Source: Candidatus Ozemibacter sibiricus
GTDB lineage: Bacteria; Muiribacteriota; Ozemobacteria; Ozemobacterales; Ozemobacteraceae
Length of the DNA stretch: 64,000 bases
Assembly: GCA_003327425.1 (NCBI GenBank)
Contig: QOQW01000017.1
Location: forward strand, 62,001-126,000
Reading direction: 5' to 3'
Part shown: positions 52,692 through 61,277 of the stretch, in pieces
How the letters are laid out: each line of letters opens with the position of its first letter
Numbering within the stretch: the stretch's first letter is position 1
Position numbers and translations under genes: made by a program
The notes under the pieces: model-generated
The model's database searches: none
What the model was told of the DNA's origin: nothing
The model's input: the letters and a program-made list of their open reading frames with translations, nothing else

Positions 52692-53548
52692 GCCACGCTC
52701 CGTCATCGTCTCACCAATCGCCGCCCAGACCGCCCTTTCCTGCCTCCGGCCACTGGCGACGCCCTTCGACCATGGCCTGGCCCCAGCGACCCACCACTGC
52801 TCAGAGGCCGCCCGCCCGCTCCTTCCAACAAAGAGCCCTGGTGGCGATCGCCAGCTTGCTGGTCCTGATCGCGGCGACGGCTTCCTGGTCGCCAGCCAGA
52901 GGCGCCGAGCCGCCGGCCTCCGAGGCCGATCTCCACATCCTGGCCGAACAGGGCGATCTCTCCGGAGTCAAACGATGGCTGGCCCGCCATCCCCAGGCCA
53001 TCGCCTGGCGGGATGCCCTCGGCCTCGAGCCTCTCCACCGCGCCGTCCGCAGCGGGAATCGCGCCCTGGTCGAGTTCCTCGTCCAGCGCGGCGCTCCGCT
53101 CGATACGCCCGATGGCCTGCAAGGCTGGACGCCCTTGCATCACGCCGCCCGCCTCGGCTATGTCGGCATCGTCAAAGTTCTGCTAGCCCGGGGTGCCGCC
53201 TCCTCGCCGCCCGATCGGCGAGGCCAGACCCCGCTCCACCTCGCCGCCCGCCTCGGCAAGGCCGCGACCGTGGCCGTCCTGCTCCAGCACGGCGCCCAGG
53301 TCGATCCCACCAACCTGTGGGACCGCACCCCCCTGCACGAGGCCGTGCGCCTGGGCCGCGAGGCCGACGATCCTGCCGCCGCCCGCGCCGTCGACGACTA
53401 CCTGACGGCCGCCCGGCATCTCGTGGCGGCAGGAGCCTGGCTCGATGCCCGCGACGCCCAGGGCCGCACCGTGCTGGCGCTGGCGCTCGAGGCCGGCTGC
53501 CCGCCGGCCTTCCTCGACTGGCTGCGCTCCCTCGGCGCCTCCCTGTGA
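52688..53548 (+). CDS. Exported or anchored ankyrin-repeat protein
   Basis: A 286-residue protein. A hydrophobic helix (ALVAIASLLVLIAATASW) near residue 50 works as signal anchor; then ankyrin repeats are clear: GLEPLHRAVRSGNRALVEFL, GWTPLHHAARLGYVGIVKVL, GQTPLHLAARLGKAATVAVL and DRTPLHEAVRLG. Ankyrin repeats bind protein partners. ATG overlaps the HEAT gene stop by 4 bases; the ABC ATPase starts two codons after its stop. Confidence 0.87.
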   Translation: MSHAPSSSHQSPPRPPFPASGHWRRPSTMAWPQRPTTAQRPPARSFQQRALVAIASLLVLIAATASWSPARGAEPPASEADLHILAEQGDLSGVKRWLARHPQAIAWRDALGLEPLHRAVRSGNRALVEFLVQRGAPLDTPDGLQGWTPLHHAARLGYVGIVKVLLARGAASSPPDRRGQTPLHLAARLGKAATVAVLLQHGAQVDPTNLWDRTPLHEAVRLGREADDPAAARAVDDYLTAARHLVAAGAWLDARDAQGRTVLALALEAGCPPAFLDWLRSLGASL

Positions 53549-53550
53549 AC

Positions 53551-54444
53551 ATGAACGACCTTCTACCGCCCGACCCGCCCGGCCCGCCCCACCCGCCCGA
53601 CCCCGCCGTCCCCGAACCGCTGCCGCTCGTCGTCGAGCAGCTCGCCAAGTCGTATCGCAGCAAGCATGGCGAACCGTTTCCCGCCGTGAAGGGCATTTCG
53701 TTCACGGTCGCGCCGGGGGAATGCTTCGGTCTTCTAGGGCCCAACGGGGCCGGGAAATCGACCTCCATGAACTGCATCGTCGGGTTCTACCCCCCGACCG
53801 CCGGGCGGGTCTTCCTGCTGGGCATCGATGTCCATGCCGATCCCAAGCGCGCCCGCGCCCGCCTCGGCGTCTGCTCGCAGGAAGACACGCTCGACACCGA
53901 TTTCACCGTCTTCGACCAGATGGTGCTCTATGCCTCGTTTTTCCGCATCCCCGAAGCCGAGGCCGAACGCCGCACCCGCCATCTGCTCGAACGGTTCGGC
54001 CTCGCCCACAAAGCCCAGGAGCCGGTCGAAGCCTTGTCGGGCGGCATGCGCCGCCGCCTGCAGGTGGCCCGGGCCCTGGTCGCCGACCCGCGCCTGCTCA
54101 TCCTCGACGAACCGACCACCGGGCTCGATCCCGAGGCCCGACGGGTGGTGTGGAACGTCATCGACGACTTTCGCCGCGGGGGCGGGGCCATTTTGCTGTC
54201 GACCCATTACATGCAGGAGGCTGAGCGGCTGTGCGACCGGGTGGGCATCATCCACCAGGGGCTGATCCTCGATGTGGCGCCTCCCGCCGCCTTGATCGCC
54301 CGTCACCTCGGACCGGCCACCGTGCGCGAAGAGATCAGGCCGGGCGTGTTCTGGGAACGTCCACCCAATCTCGAAGACGTCTACCTCAAGTTGACCGGCA
54401 CTTCCCTGACCAGCGGACCCACCGATGAGGAGGCCAGGGAATGA
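53551..54444 (+). CDS. ABC transporter ATP-binding protein
   Basis: A 297-residue ABC ATPase of the exporter (CcmA/NodI) type: Walker A LLGPNGAGKST, signature LSGGMRRRLQVARAL, Walker B LLILDEPTTGLDPEARR, H-loop LLSTHYMQEAER. A Pro-rich N-terminus of about 25 residues is unusual. A GTG two codons upstream (53545) also is possible and would overlap the ankyrin stop. Partner of the permease that follows with a 4-base overlap. Confidence 0.92.
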   Translation: MNDLLPPDPPGPPHPPDPAVPEPLPLVVEQLAKSYRSKHGEPFPAVKGISFTVAPGECFGLLGPNGAGKSTSMNCIVGFYPPTAGRVFLLGIDVHADPKRARARLGVCSQEDTLDTDFTVFDQMVLYASFFRIPEAEAERRTRHLLERFGLAHKAQEPVEALSGGMRRRLQVARALVADPRLLILDEPTTGLDPEARRVVWNVIDDFRRGGGAILLSTHYMQEAERLCDRVGIIHQGLILDVAPPAALIARHLGPATVREEIRPGVFWERPPNLEDVYLKLTGTSLTSGPTDEEARE

Positions 54445-55208
54445 TCGAGGGCTGGGCCATCTGGGTGGTGTGGCGACGCTATTTCGCCATCTACCGCAAG
54501 GATATCCGCTTCGGGCTGACCACGACCTTCGTCGAGCCCATCCTCTATCTGCTGTCGTTCGGCTACGGCCTCGGCACGATGGTCGGCACCATCCAGGTCG
54601 ATGGAATCGAGCTGACCTACCGCCAGTTCATCTTCGCCGGCATCGCCGCTCAGACCGTCCTCTTCCAGGGCTTTTTCGAGGCGGCTTATGGCAGTTTCGT
54701 ACGCATGTACTACCAGCGCATCTACCAGGCCATGGCCATGACCCCGATCACCCTGGCGGAAGTGCTGTGGGGCGAACTCCTGTGGGATGCCACCAAAGGC
54801 TCGATCGCCGCCGCGGCGGTGCTGCTGATCGGCGGCCTGACCGGCGACTTCCTGGCCCTGGGCGCCCTCGCCGCCCTGCCGGTGACCTTCCTCAGCGCCC
54901 TGCTGTTCGCCGCCCTGGGCCTGCTGTCGGCCGCCTGGGCCGCCTCGATCGATGAGATCTCCTATCCCCAGTTCCTCTTCATCTTCCCGATGTTCCTGTT
55001 CTGCGGGGTCTTCTATCCCCTCGACCAGCTGCCCGCCTGGCTGCAGACCTTCGTCTGGTTCCTGCCCTTGACCCCGGTCGTCTCGCTGCTGCGCAGTCTC
55101 ACCCTCGGCACGCCCATCTTCTGGCGAGCCATTCCCCTGTTGCTCATCTGGCTGGCTGCAGCCGTCCGCCTCTCGCGCCAACGCATGCTGGCCCGCCTGA
55201 TCAAATAA
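54441..55208 (+). CDS. ABC-2 type permease
   Basis: A 255-residue membrane protein with six predicted segments (GLTTTFVEPILYLLSFGYGL; GSIAAAAVLLIGGLTGDFLA; YPQFLFIFPMFLFCGVFYPL) and the ABC-2 motif FYPLDQLPAWLQ. NodJ/DrrB-like exporters move drugs, lipids or polysaccharides. ATGA overlap with the ATPase. The short gap to the subtilase gene, which converges on it, has a 7-bp inverted repeat ACCGCCG/CGGCGGT that may end both transcripts. Confidence 0.9.
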   Translation: MIEGWAIWVVWRRYFAIYRKDIRFGLTTTFVEPILYLLSFGYGLGTMVGTIQVDGIELTYRQFIFAGIAAQTVLFQGFFEAAYGSFVRMYYQRIYQAMAMTPITLAEVLWGELLWDATKGSIAAAAVLLIGGLTGDFLALGALAALPVTFLSALLFAALGLLSAAWAASIDEISYPQFLFIFPMFLFCGVFYPLDQLPAWLQTFVWFLPLTPVVSLLRSLTLGTPIFWRAIPLLLIWLAAAVRLSRQRMLARLIK

Positions 55209-55300
55209 CCCCTCGATCCACGGGGAAAAATCCGTCACCGCCACCGCCGCCTTGGTCGGCGGTTCGACTCAGCGAGGCGGTCGCGCCGCCAGACGAGCCG

Positions 55301-56830
55301 TCAGGGCAGCCACTGCAGGCGGTCGATGGCGAACCCGAAGGCGTTGACGTATTCGCCGGCTTCCAGCACCAGGGTGGCCCGATCGCCGTCGATGACTTCC
55401 GACCAGCCAGCGGCATGCACCCCGTTGATGTATTCGACCACCTCGCCGGCCCCATTCTTGATGGTGAGGCTGTCGCCGAAATGGTCGATCTCGAGGCGGG
55501 TGAAGTACACCCGGAACTTGCGAGCGCCCGGCACGGTCAGCTCCCAGGTGAGGGTCTTCTGATTCGGGTAGGGATGCGGCGATTCGAGCGGACGTGATTC
55601 TTCGCGCCACTGGCTGAAATCTTCGACCGGCAGACGGCGCCCCGGACGGCCGGTCAGCGCATTGTACAGGTTCAGGCGCCGCCCGCCGACCACATACCGC
55701 GACAAGCCGCGCACCTGATCGGCGCTGTCGAGCAGGGCCTGCTTGACCTGGCGCCAGGTCCAGGCGGGGTGCTGCATCCAGACCATGGTGGCCGCGCCCG
55801 CCACCAGCGGACAGGCCTGCGAGGTTCCAGAAAAGGAGCGATACTGCCCTTTCGGAAAGAGGGAGAACATATTCTCGCCCGGGGCCGCGAGTTCCACCAT
55901 CGAACCGAAGTTGCAGAAGGTGGACAGATCGCGATTGTTGGTCGCGCCCACGACCAGCTGGTTCTCGATCCCGTAGCAGCTGGGGTAGTCCTGTTCGTCG
56001 GGCAGGTCCATGTTCTTGCGCGAATTGCCGGAGGCACAGACGAACAGCACCCCTTTCTGCGCAGAATAGGCGATGGCCTCCTTCATGGCCTGGGTGAACG
56101 AGGGACTGCCATAGCTGTTCGACAGCACTCTGGCCCCGTTGTCGACGGCGTAGCGGATGGCTCGCGCGATCTGCTCCGAGGACAAGGTATTCCCCAGGCC
56201 GAAGATCTTGACCAGCATGATCTTCACCCCGGAACAGGCGCCGGCGATGCCGCGCCCGTTATCGGCCGGCGCGCACAACAGCCCGCCGACATGGGTGCCA
56301 TGGTAGTGGTCGTCATTGACGTCGGGACTGTTGCGAACGAAGTTCCAGCCATGCACATCGTCGACATACCCATTGCCGTCATCATCGACCCCGTTGGTGC
56401 GCTTGTCGCGCCCTTCGGCATCGAGACCGCTCTCGCCGGGGTTGACCCAGAGAACGGAACGATCGACATCAGGATGGTTCAGCTCGAGCCCCGAGTCGAT
56501 GATGGCCAGGATGATCTCGCCTTGGGGATGGAACGCGCGACGCGCCGCCAGGCCGCCGATATCGCACCCCGGCATCCCGATCTGGCCTTTGTCATCGGCC
56601 TGCCCGAAGTTGCACATCTGGTACTGCTTGTCGAGGAAGGGATCGTCGACCGCGTGGTCATGCGGACATCGGCCCCGGCGCGCCGCGGGAGCGGCGGGAT
56701 CGGCGGGGTCGGTGCACGGCGCCCCGATCTCGACCGGCTCGAACGGCCGGTAGGGGACCTCCTGAGCCAGCGCAGGAACAGCGATCGCCCCGATCAACAG
56801 AAGCGGTACCACGATGCATCTCTTCCACAT
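55301..56830 (-). CDS. Subtilisin-like serine protease (S8), exported
   Basis: About 509 residues. Signal peptide (RCIVVPLLLIGAIAVPALA). The triad is Asp112 in AIIDSGLELNHPDVD, His177 in HYHGTHVGG, Ser337 in SFSGTSQACPL, with oxyanion Asn269 in CASGNSRK. A Ca-binding-like NGVDDDGNGYVDDVHGWNF lies between them. The last 150 residues form a beta-rich CUB or P-domain-like part (FRVYFTRLEIDHFGDSLTIK). No long prodomain, only about 95 residues before the catalytic region. Cysteines suggest disulfides. The start at 56830 is chosen because the -10 is 7 bases upstream, making a leaderless message. Confidence 0.93.
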   Translation of the reverse strand: MWKRCIVVPLLLIGAIAVPALAQEVPYRPFEPVEIGAPCTDPADPAAPAARRGRCPHDHAVDDPFLDKQYQMCNFGQADDKGQIGMPGCDIGGLAARRAFHPQGEIILAIIDSGLELNHPDVDRSVLWVNPGESGLDAEGRDKRTNGVDDDGNGYVDDVHGWNFVRNSPDVNDDHYHGTHVGGLLCAPADNGRGIAGACSGVKIMLVKIFGLGNTLSSEQIARAIRYAVDNGARVLSNSYGSPSFTQAMKEAIAYSAQKGVLFVCASGNSRKNMDLPDEQDYPSCYGIENQLVVGATNNRDLSTFCNFGSMVELAAPGENMFSLFPKGQYRSFSGTSQACPLVAGAATMVWMQHPAWTWRQVKQALLDSADQVRGLSRYVVGGRRLNLYNALTGRPGRRLPVEDFSQWREESRPLESPHPYPNQKTLTWELTVPGARKFRVYFTRLEIDHFGDSLTIKNGAGEVVEYINGVHAAGWSEVIDGDRATLVLEAGEYVNAFGFAIDRLQWLP

Positions 56831-56837
56831 GCCATCA

Positions 56838-56843
56838 ATGATA
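56838..56843 (-). promoter_or_regulatory. Extended -10 of the subtilase gene, probably leaderless
   Basis: Read leftward, GCGGTATCAT gives TATCAT at 56843-56838, 7 bases before the ATG at 56830. No ribosome site is seen. The -35 position (TTCCCT) is weak. Confidence 0.45.
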
Positions 56844-56976
56844 CCGCACCCGTGCAGCGAAGGGAACTGGCACCGACAACCGTCTGGGTTCCCCTTCCCC
56901 AGGAGCCTGCCCCTCGGTTCGATGGCGAGGGGGCGAACGCCCCGCATTGGCGGCCTTTCCCCTGGCCCGCCAGGCT

Positions 56977-57001
56977 GATCGGGGGCGGATTCGCCCCGAT
57001 C
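56977..57001. terminator. Hairpin after the pseudopilin cluster
   Basis: GATCGGGG (56977-56984) pairs with CCCCGATC (56994-57001) across a 9-base loop, 20 bases after the stop of the long pseudopilin gene. No T run follows, so termination is uncertain. Positions 56844-56976 hold a smaller GGGGCG/CGCCCC palindrome and nothing else clear. Confidence 0.4.
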
Positions 57002-57021
57002 GCTTCTGGTCGGAACGCCAG

Positions 57022-58830
57022 TCAGGGTGCAGCAGGCGCCGAGGGCGACGAATCAGGAGGCGCCGGATCGGCCACCGTGGATGAATCGCCGGGGGTGGCG
57101 GTGGATGACGGCTCGGCGGTGGTCGGCGGAGGTTCGACCGGAGGCACAGCCCCGGTGGACGGTTCCGTGGGCGGTGGGCTCGCGGGGTCGCTCGTGGGCG
57201 CACTGGGGGTGGTGGTCGGATCGGGCGAGGCTCCCGTCTCGGTCGTCGGGTTCGTGGTCCCAAGATTGGCGTGCGACCGATTGGCCGAGGTGACCCAGGT
57301 GTTGTCGCGCACGGTGGCGCCGGTATCGGGCGGGGGCGCGGCCGCCGCCGCCGTCTGCAGCTCTTCGTCATCGGTGGTCGCCGGGTAGATCCTGGCGGCG
57401 GCTTGAGGGAAATCGCCCACCAGCGCCGCGACCTTTTCGGCCTGCCCCGCCAGACCGTTCCCCAGGCCATAGAATTGTTTGAGGCTGCTGACGCTCTGGG
57501 CGATCTGGCTTTCGCGGGCCAGATAGTCCATGAAGGCGGGGTTCCGCCCCTTGAACATGGCCTGGTAGGATTGGATGGTCCGTTTGAGGTCGGCCAGCGT
57601 GCGGTCGGGATCATCGCCCAGAAGAATGCGGAATTTCATCTGGTCGATGATGCGGCGGGCGATCGGCGTCTGCTTGCGGGCGGGCAGGAATTTGAGGTTG
57701 GCGGCGTCGAGCAGGCCGCGAAACTCGGTTTCCGCCGCCTTGGACAGCATCAGGATCCGGCCTGGCATGGACATGCCGCGCAGCATGGCATAGAGGATCG
57801 GCGTGCGGAACTTGCCAAGGAAGCGGCCGACCTGATTCGCGGTGATGGTGCGGTTTTTCAGGTCGGTCACGAAGGGCGCGACCCGGCTCAGCGCCTGGAA
57901 CCCGGCGGTGGCCTTGACCTCGTACAGTTCGGCGAGTTCCTCCTGGGCCTGCAATCTGGCCCGCGGGGGATCGCCCACCCGGTTCTTGGCCGCCTCGAGG
58001 GCCGCGATGTCAGAACCGTCGGTGGCGGTGGTGGCCGCATAGGATTCGACCGCGGCGAAACATTGGCCGATCGCCCGGACCACCTCTGGATCACCGCCAT
58101 TGACCTCGAGGAATCCCCGGAAGGTGGCATTGGCCGTGCGGAATTCGGGAGGAACCGTATACCAGAGCTCATAGGCGATCTGGGCCTTGGAAAACGGGGG
58201 AGGCGGCGGTTGGGCAGGATCGCGGAACAGATCTTCGTTGACGCCCGCCAGGCGCTGCGCGATCTGGTAGACCTGCTCGCCTTTGGTCCCTTCTTTCCAG
58301 GACACGGTCACGGTGACCTCGATCAGGTTCTTGGCCGGCACACCGCCCGCACCAACCACGAAAGCACTGCCGACCTGCACCTTGAAATTCTTCAACTGCC
58401 GGTAGATCGACCCGCTTTCGACCCGGATCGGATCGTCCTCGGCCGGATCGAGTTCGGAGAAATTGCGCGTGTTCTCGAGCAGCGAGAACAGTGGATGCTC
58501 CCCGTCGACCACTCCCAGCTTCGTGCCCGCCGCGAGATGGATGAGATCGGTGAAGTAATGAGGATTCTGATCGACCCGGTGATTGATGTCCTCGAGCACC
58601 TTCTGGGCCACGAACATGGCGGTGAAATGCTCGGCGCTGAAACTCTCGGTGGCATACCCGCCCTGGCGCGAGATCTGGATGATGCCGATCACCGCCCCGA
58701 CCAGGATCAGAAAAGCGATCAGCACCTCGAGCAGGGAGAAACCGCCACCGCGAACCCCGCACCGCCCCCATTGCTGATGACAGAGGCGAGACGCCTTGGA
58801 ACAGCCCTGGTCAATCGTCGTCCCGCTCAC
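57022..58830 (-). CDS. Large pseudopilin-like protein, GspI-type N-terminus
   Basis: About 602 residues with a prepilin leader ending RGGGFSLLEVLIAFLILVGA (Gly at -1, Glu5 kept). The leader is unusually long, about 30 residues, with several Cys. The next 170 residues are GspI/PilV-like; then a helical region of 250 residues (KNRVGDPPRARLQAQEELAE; IARRIIDQMKFRILLGDDPD) and a Pro/Thr/Ser tail. Most such minor pilins are only 120-200 residues, so this is an outlier. The GTG at 58830 follows GGAGGT by 7 bases and lies inside the previous gene (20-base overlap). Confidence 0.78.
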   Translation of the reverse strand: MSGTTIDQGCSKASRLCHQQWGRCGVRGGGFSLLEVLIAFLILVGAVIGIIQISRQGGYATESFSAEHFTAMFVAQKVLEDINHRVDQNPHYFTDLIHLAAGTKLGVVDGEHPLFSLLENTRNFSELDPAEDDPIRVESGSIYRQLKNFKVQVGSAFVVGAGGVPAKNLIEVTVTVSWKEGTKGEQVYQIAQRLAGVNEDLFRDPAQPPPPPFSKAQIAYELWYTVPPEFRTANATFRGFLEVNGGDPEVVRAIGQCFAAVESYAATTATDGSDIAALEAAKNRVGDPPRARLQAQEELAELYEVKATAGFQALSRVAPFVTDLKNRTITANQVGRFLGKFRTPILYAMLRGMSMPGRILMLSKAAETEFRGLLDAANLKFLPARKQTPIARRIIDQMKFRILLGDDPDRTLADLKRTIQSYQAMFKGRNPAFMDYLARESQIAQSVSSLKQFYGLGNGLAGQAEKVAALVGDFPQAAARIYPATTDDEELQTAAAAAPPPDTGATVRDNTWVTSANRSHANLGTTNPTTETGASPDPTTTPSAPTSDPASPPPTEPSTGAVPPVEPPPTTAEPSSTATPGDSSTVADPAPPDSSPSAPAAP

Positions 58831-59830
58831 GATGGTGACCTCCATGACGGTGATGGTGATAGTGGTCGTGCTTGTGCCCCTCCCACCAATTCCAGATCTT
58901 GGGTCGGCCAATGGTGGGGGGCGGTGGCGGAATGTATCGCACACCGTTGCGCACGGTCTGGATCAGCTCCTGCCCATGGGTCAACAGCGTGGTGCTGTAG
59001 TCGGGAAAATAATCGATAAAGACCGGAATGACCTCCGCATCGACCTCGTTCTCTTCCTGGACGGTCTTGCCGCCGCTCGGGTCGAACCCGTTGCTGATAT
59101 GGACCGGAGGGACCGGCGTCACCGCCGGCGGCACCGGTACGGCCTCGCCTCCTGCCGTCACCACCGGCTGGCGCACCACGCCGGCGGGCGGCACGCCGCC
59201 CAGCTGCGTGATGGCCTGGGTCACATCGTTGTTGGCCTTGATGCCGCTCTCCATGGCCCCGGCGATCGCCGCCTTGCTCTGCCGGGTGGCGATGATGCGT
59301 TCCATCTGATCGGCCAGGGCCTGATTCTGCCCGGCCGCGGTCGGCAGGCGTTCGGGCTCGATTTCCATCATGCCGACCGGAAGGTTCTGGGCCAGGCTGA
59401 CCAGCAACCCAGGCTTCATGCGAACCAGCCAGTAGAAGCAACGTCTGGCGTTCTTGTATTCGGCCCGCACGAAGATGTCGGCATGCATGGGCCGGTAGGG
59501 GTTGTCGGCGATGAAATAGTCGTATGCCCCGCCATGCAGGGGAATCAGGCTGCCCGAATCGGGCCCCGCCGCGAACCAGCGGTCATCCCAGGAGTGGCCG
59601 CTCAACCGCGCATAGAGCTGGTTGTAGGCCGACTCGCCGATATACTGGGCCCGCAAGCTGGCGTCGGCGTATTCCACCTGGCGGGTCAGCCCCCGCGTCA
59701 GATTGAACAGGACCATGCCCCCCAGCACAAAGACGGTGACGAGGCCCAGCACGAACCACAACGCCATGCCCCGCCGTTCACCATCCCTGAAGGCGGAAGC
59801 CGAAAAGCGAGGGGGCGGCCGATCAATCAT
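58811..59830 (-). CDS. PilX/GspK-like membrane protein with His-rich tail
   Basis: A 339-residue protein. After a basic start it has a membrane helix (GMALWFVLGLVTVFVLGGMV), typical of PilX- or GspK-like proteins in pseudopilin clusters, followed by a globular part. The last 21 residues are HKHDHYHHHRHGGHHRERDDD, ten His in a row of mixed acidic residues, a likely metal-binding tail. GAGGAG lies 7 bases before the ATG at 59830. Second gene of the three-gene cluster 60438-57022. Confidence 0.76.
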   Translation of the reverse strand: MIDRPPPRFSASAFRDGERRGMALWFVLGLVTVFVLGGMVLFNLTRGLTRQVEYADASLRAQYIGESAYNQLYARLSGHSWDDRWFAAGPDSGSLIPLHGGAYDYFIADNPYRPMHADIFVRAEYKNARRCFYWLVRMKPGLLVSLAQNLPVGMMEIEPERLPTAAGQNQALADQMERIIATRQSKAAIAGAMESGIKANNDVTQAITQLGGVPPAGVVRQPVVTAGGEAVPVPPAVTPVPPVHISNGFDPSGGKTVQEENEVDAEVIPVFIDYFPDYSTTLLTHGQELIQTVRNGVRYIPPPPPTIGRPKIWNWWEGHKHDHYHHHRHGGHHRERDDD

Positions 59831-59883
59831 GGCGGGTCTCCTCTTCTTCCATTGTACACCACCCAGCCCCCCTCCCGAGACGG

Positions 59884-60438
59884 TCACTCATCCGATTCGG
59901 CATTTTTCAACCGGACGAAGTTGACCAACGAGAACTCGCCTTTGCCGCCGCGCAAGGTCGCCGAGATCAGCACCCCGGTCGGACTGTGGGCCGTGAACTG
60001 CAGCCGGGCCACCTGCTGCATCACGGGAATGGGCGCCGAAGCCACGGCACTGGCCGGATCACGCACCAGAAGCATGGCCCGGTAGATGGGCTGGCCTTCT
60101 TCTTTGGTGCGGGCCGGGTCGGGTTCGAGATAGAGACAGCAGATGTTGCTCATCAGGTCTTTGTAGACGATGTAGGGAAGCGTCGTCCCCGGCGGGGGGG
60201 CGAGGACTTCGATGCTCTGCTGCAGCCGCTGGTACAGCGCCAGCAGGGCCTTGCGCGCCTCCATCTGCAGGACCAGCCGTTCCGACAGTCGCTGACTGGT
60301 CCTGCCCATGAAGATGGTCATGGCGCGGAATCCCGCTCCCAGCACCAGCGAGAACACGAACACCGCGATGGTCATCTCGACGAGAGTCAGACCGCCCCGC
60401 TCGCGACAAGATTCTGAACGACGCCACATCATTTCCAT
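59884..60438 (-). CDS. Pseudopilin-like protein, GspJ-type
   Basis: A 184-residue protein with a prepilin leader RERGGLTLVEMTIAVFVFSL; Gly at -1, Leu in place of Phe at +1, Glu5 kept. The globular part has strands and a helix (LMSNICCLYLEPDPARTKEE). Start at 60438 with GAGGT just upstream; ATGs at 60432 and 60429 are possible. First gene of the cluster; a TACAAT-like -10 precedes the next gene at 59851. Confidence 0.78.
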   Translation of the reverse strand: MEMMWRRSESCRERGGLTLVEMTIAVFVFSLVLGAGFRAMTIFMGRTSQRLSERLVLQMEARKALLALYQRLQQSIEVLAPPPGTTLPYIVYKDLMSNICCLYLEPDPARTKEEGQPIYRAMLLVRDPASAVASAPIPVMQQVARLQFTAHSPTGVLISATLRGGKGEFSLVNFVRLKNAESDE

Positions 60439-60548
60439 GATACCTCTTTTTCTTCTCCCTGGAAGGGCCTCGCGACACGAAGGGGGCAGGCCCGCTCCCA
60501 GGCCTGCGGCCAACCAGGCGCGCGGCCTCGACCAGCAACTGGGATCGG

Positions 60549-61151
60549 TCAGCGCAGCCGAGCGACCAGCCAGAACTGGAGGAGCGGCAACAGCAGGACC
60601 CGCAGCACCCCCCATCGCCACTGCCGACTGATGAACGACTTGGTCAGGAAGAAGACGATCACCCCGATGACCAGCAACGCATTGACCACGACATGGAAGA
60701 CGAAGAACATCTGCGGATCGAACCGCAGCAGCCACGGGCCGAAAGAGACCAAGGCCACCCCGAGTTCGAGCTGCCGTTCGTTGAACGGACGGACATTCTC
60801 GGGATCAGGGCAGGGCAACCAGCCCTGGCTGACCCCCCGAAACAGGAACCATTCCAACGTCACGAAGAGTCCGACCGCCGTCACCGAGCGGGCCTCCAGC
60901 GAGAGAAGGCGCAACGGCGGCAGGACCATCAGCCCGAGCACCACCAGCGGAACCAGCAGGGAATAGAGCAGGAAGGCCAGCGTATGCGCCAGCGTCACCG
61001 CCGACAACCGGTCTTCTCGTTCGCGGATGTCGAACGGCTGGTGCGGGCGCGGCTGCTCGGCGGCGCGCAGAAAGGCCAGGAAGCGGCGCTCGGCCATCCG
61101 GTCGCGCCGAACTTCGGTGACATCGAGTTCATCCGGCAGCCACCACCCCAT
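60549..61151 (-). CDS. Four-helix membrane protein of unknown function
   Basis: A 200-residue protein with four membrane segments (LAHTLAFLLYSLLVPLVVLG; VTAVGLFVTLEWFLFRGV; LGVALVSFGPWLLRF; VVVNALLVIGVIVFFLTKSF). A basic N-terminus of about 45 residues is cytoplasmic. The start is not certain; an ATG 18 codons later is also possible. It lies between the SGNH hydrolase gene and the pseudopilin cluster in the same orientation. Family unknown. Confidence 0.7.
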   Translation of the reverse strand: MGWWLPDELDVTEVRRDRMAERRFLAFLRAAEQPRPHQPFDIREREDRLSAVTLAHTLAFLLYSLLVPLVVLGLMVLPPLRLLSLEARSVTAVGLFVTLEWFLFRGVSQGWLPCPDPENVRPFNERQLELGVALVSFGPWLLRFDPQMFFVFHVVVNALLVIGVIVFFLTKSFISRQWRWGVLRVLLLPLLQFWLVARLR

Positions 61152-61277
61152 TTCCGGCTTTCCCCCGCTCCCGTCGACTCTTCATTCCTGCCGCGCGTCA
61201 GGCCACCCGCGACGGCACGGCCGGCCATTCCTCCCGGTCACCACCAGGCAGACGTCGGCCCGGCACCGCCCGCCCGC

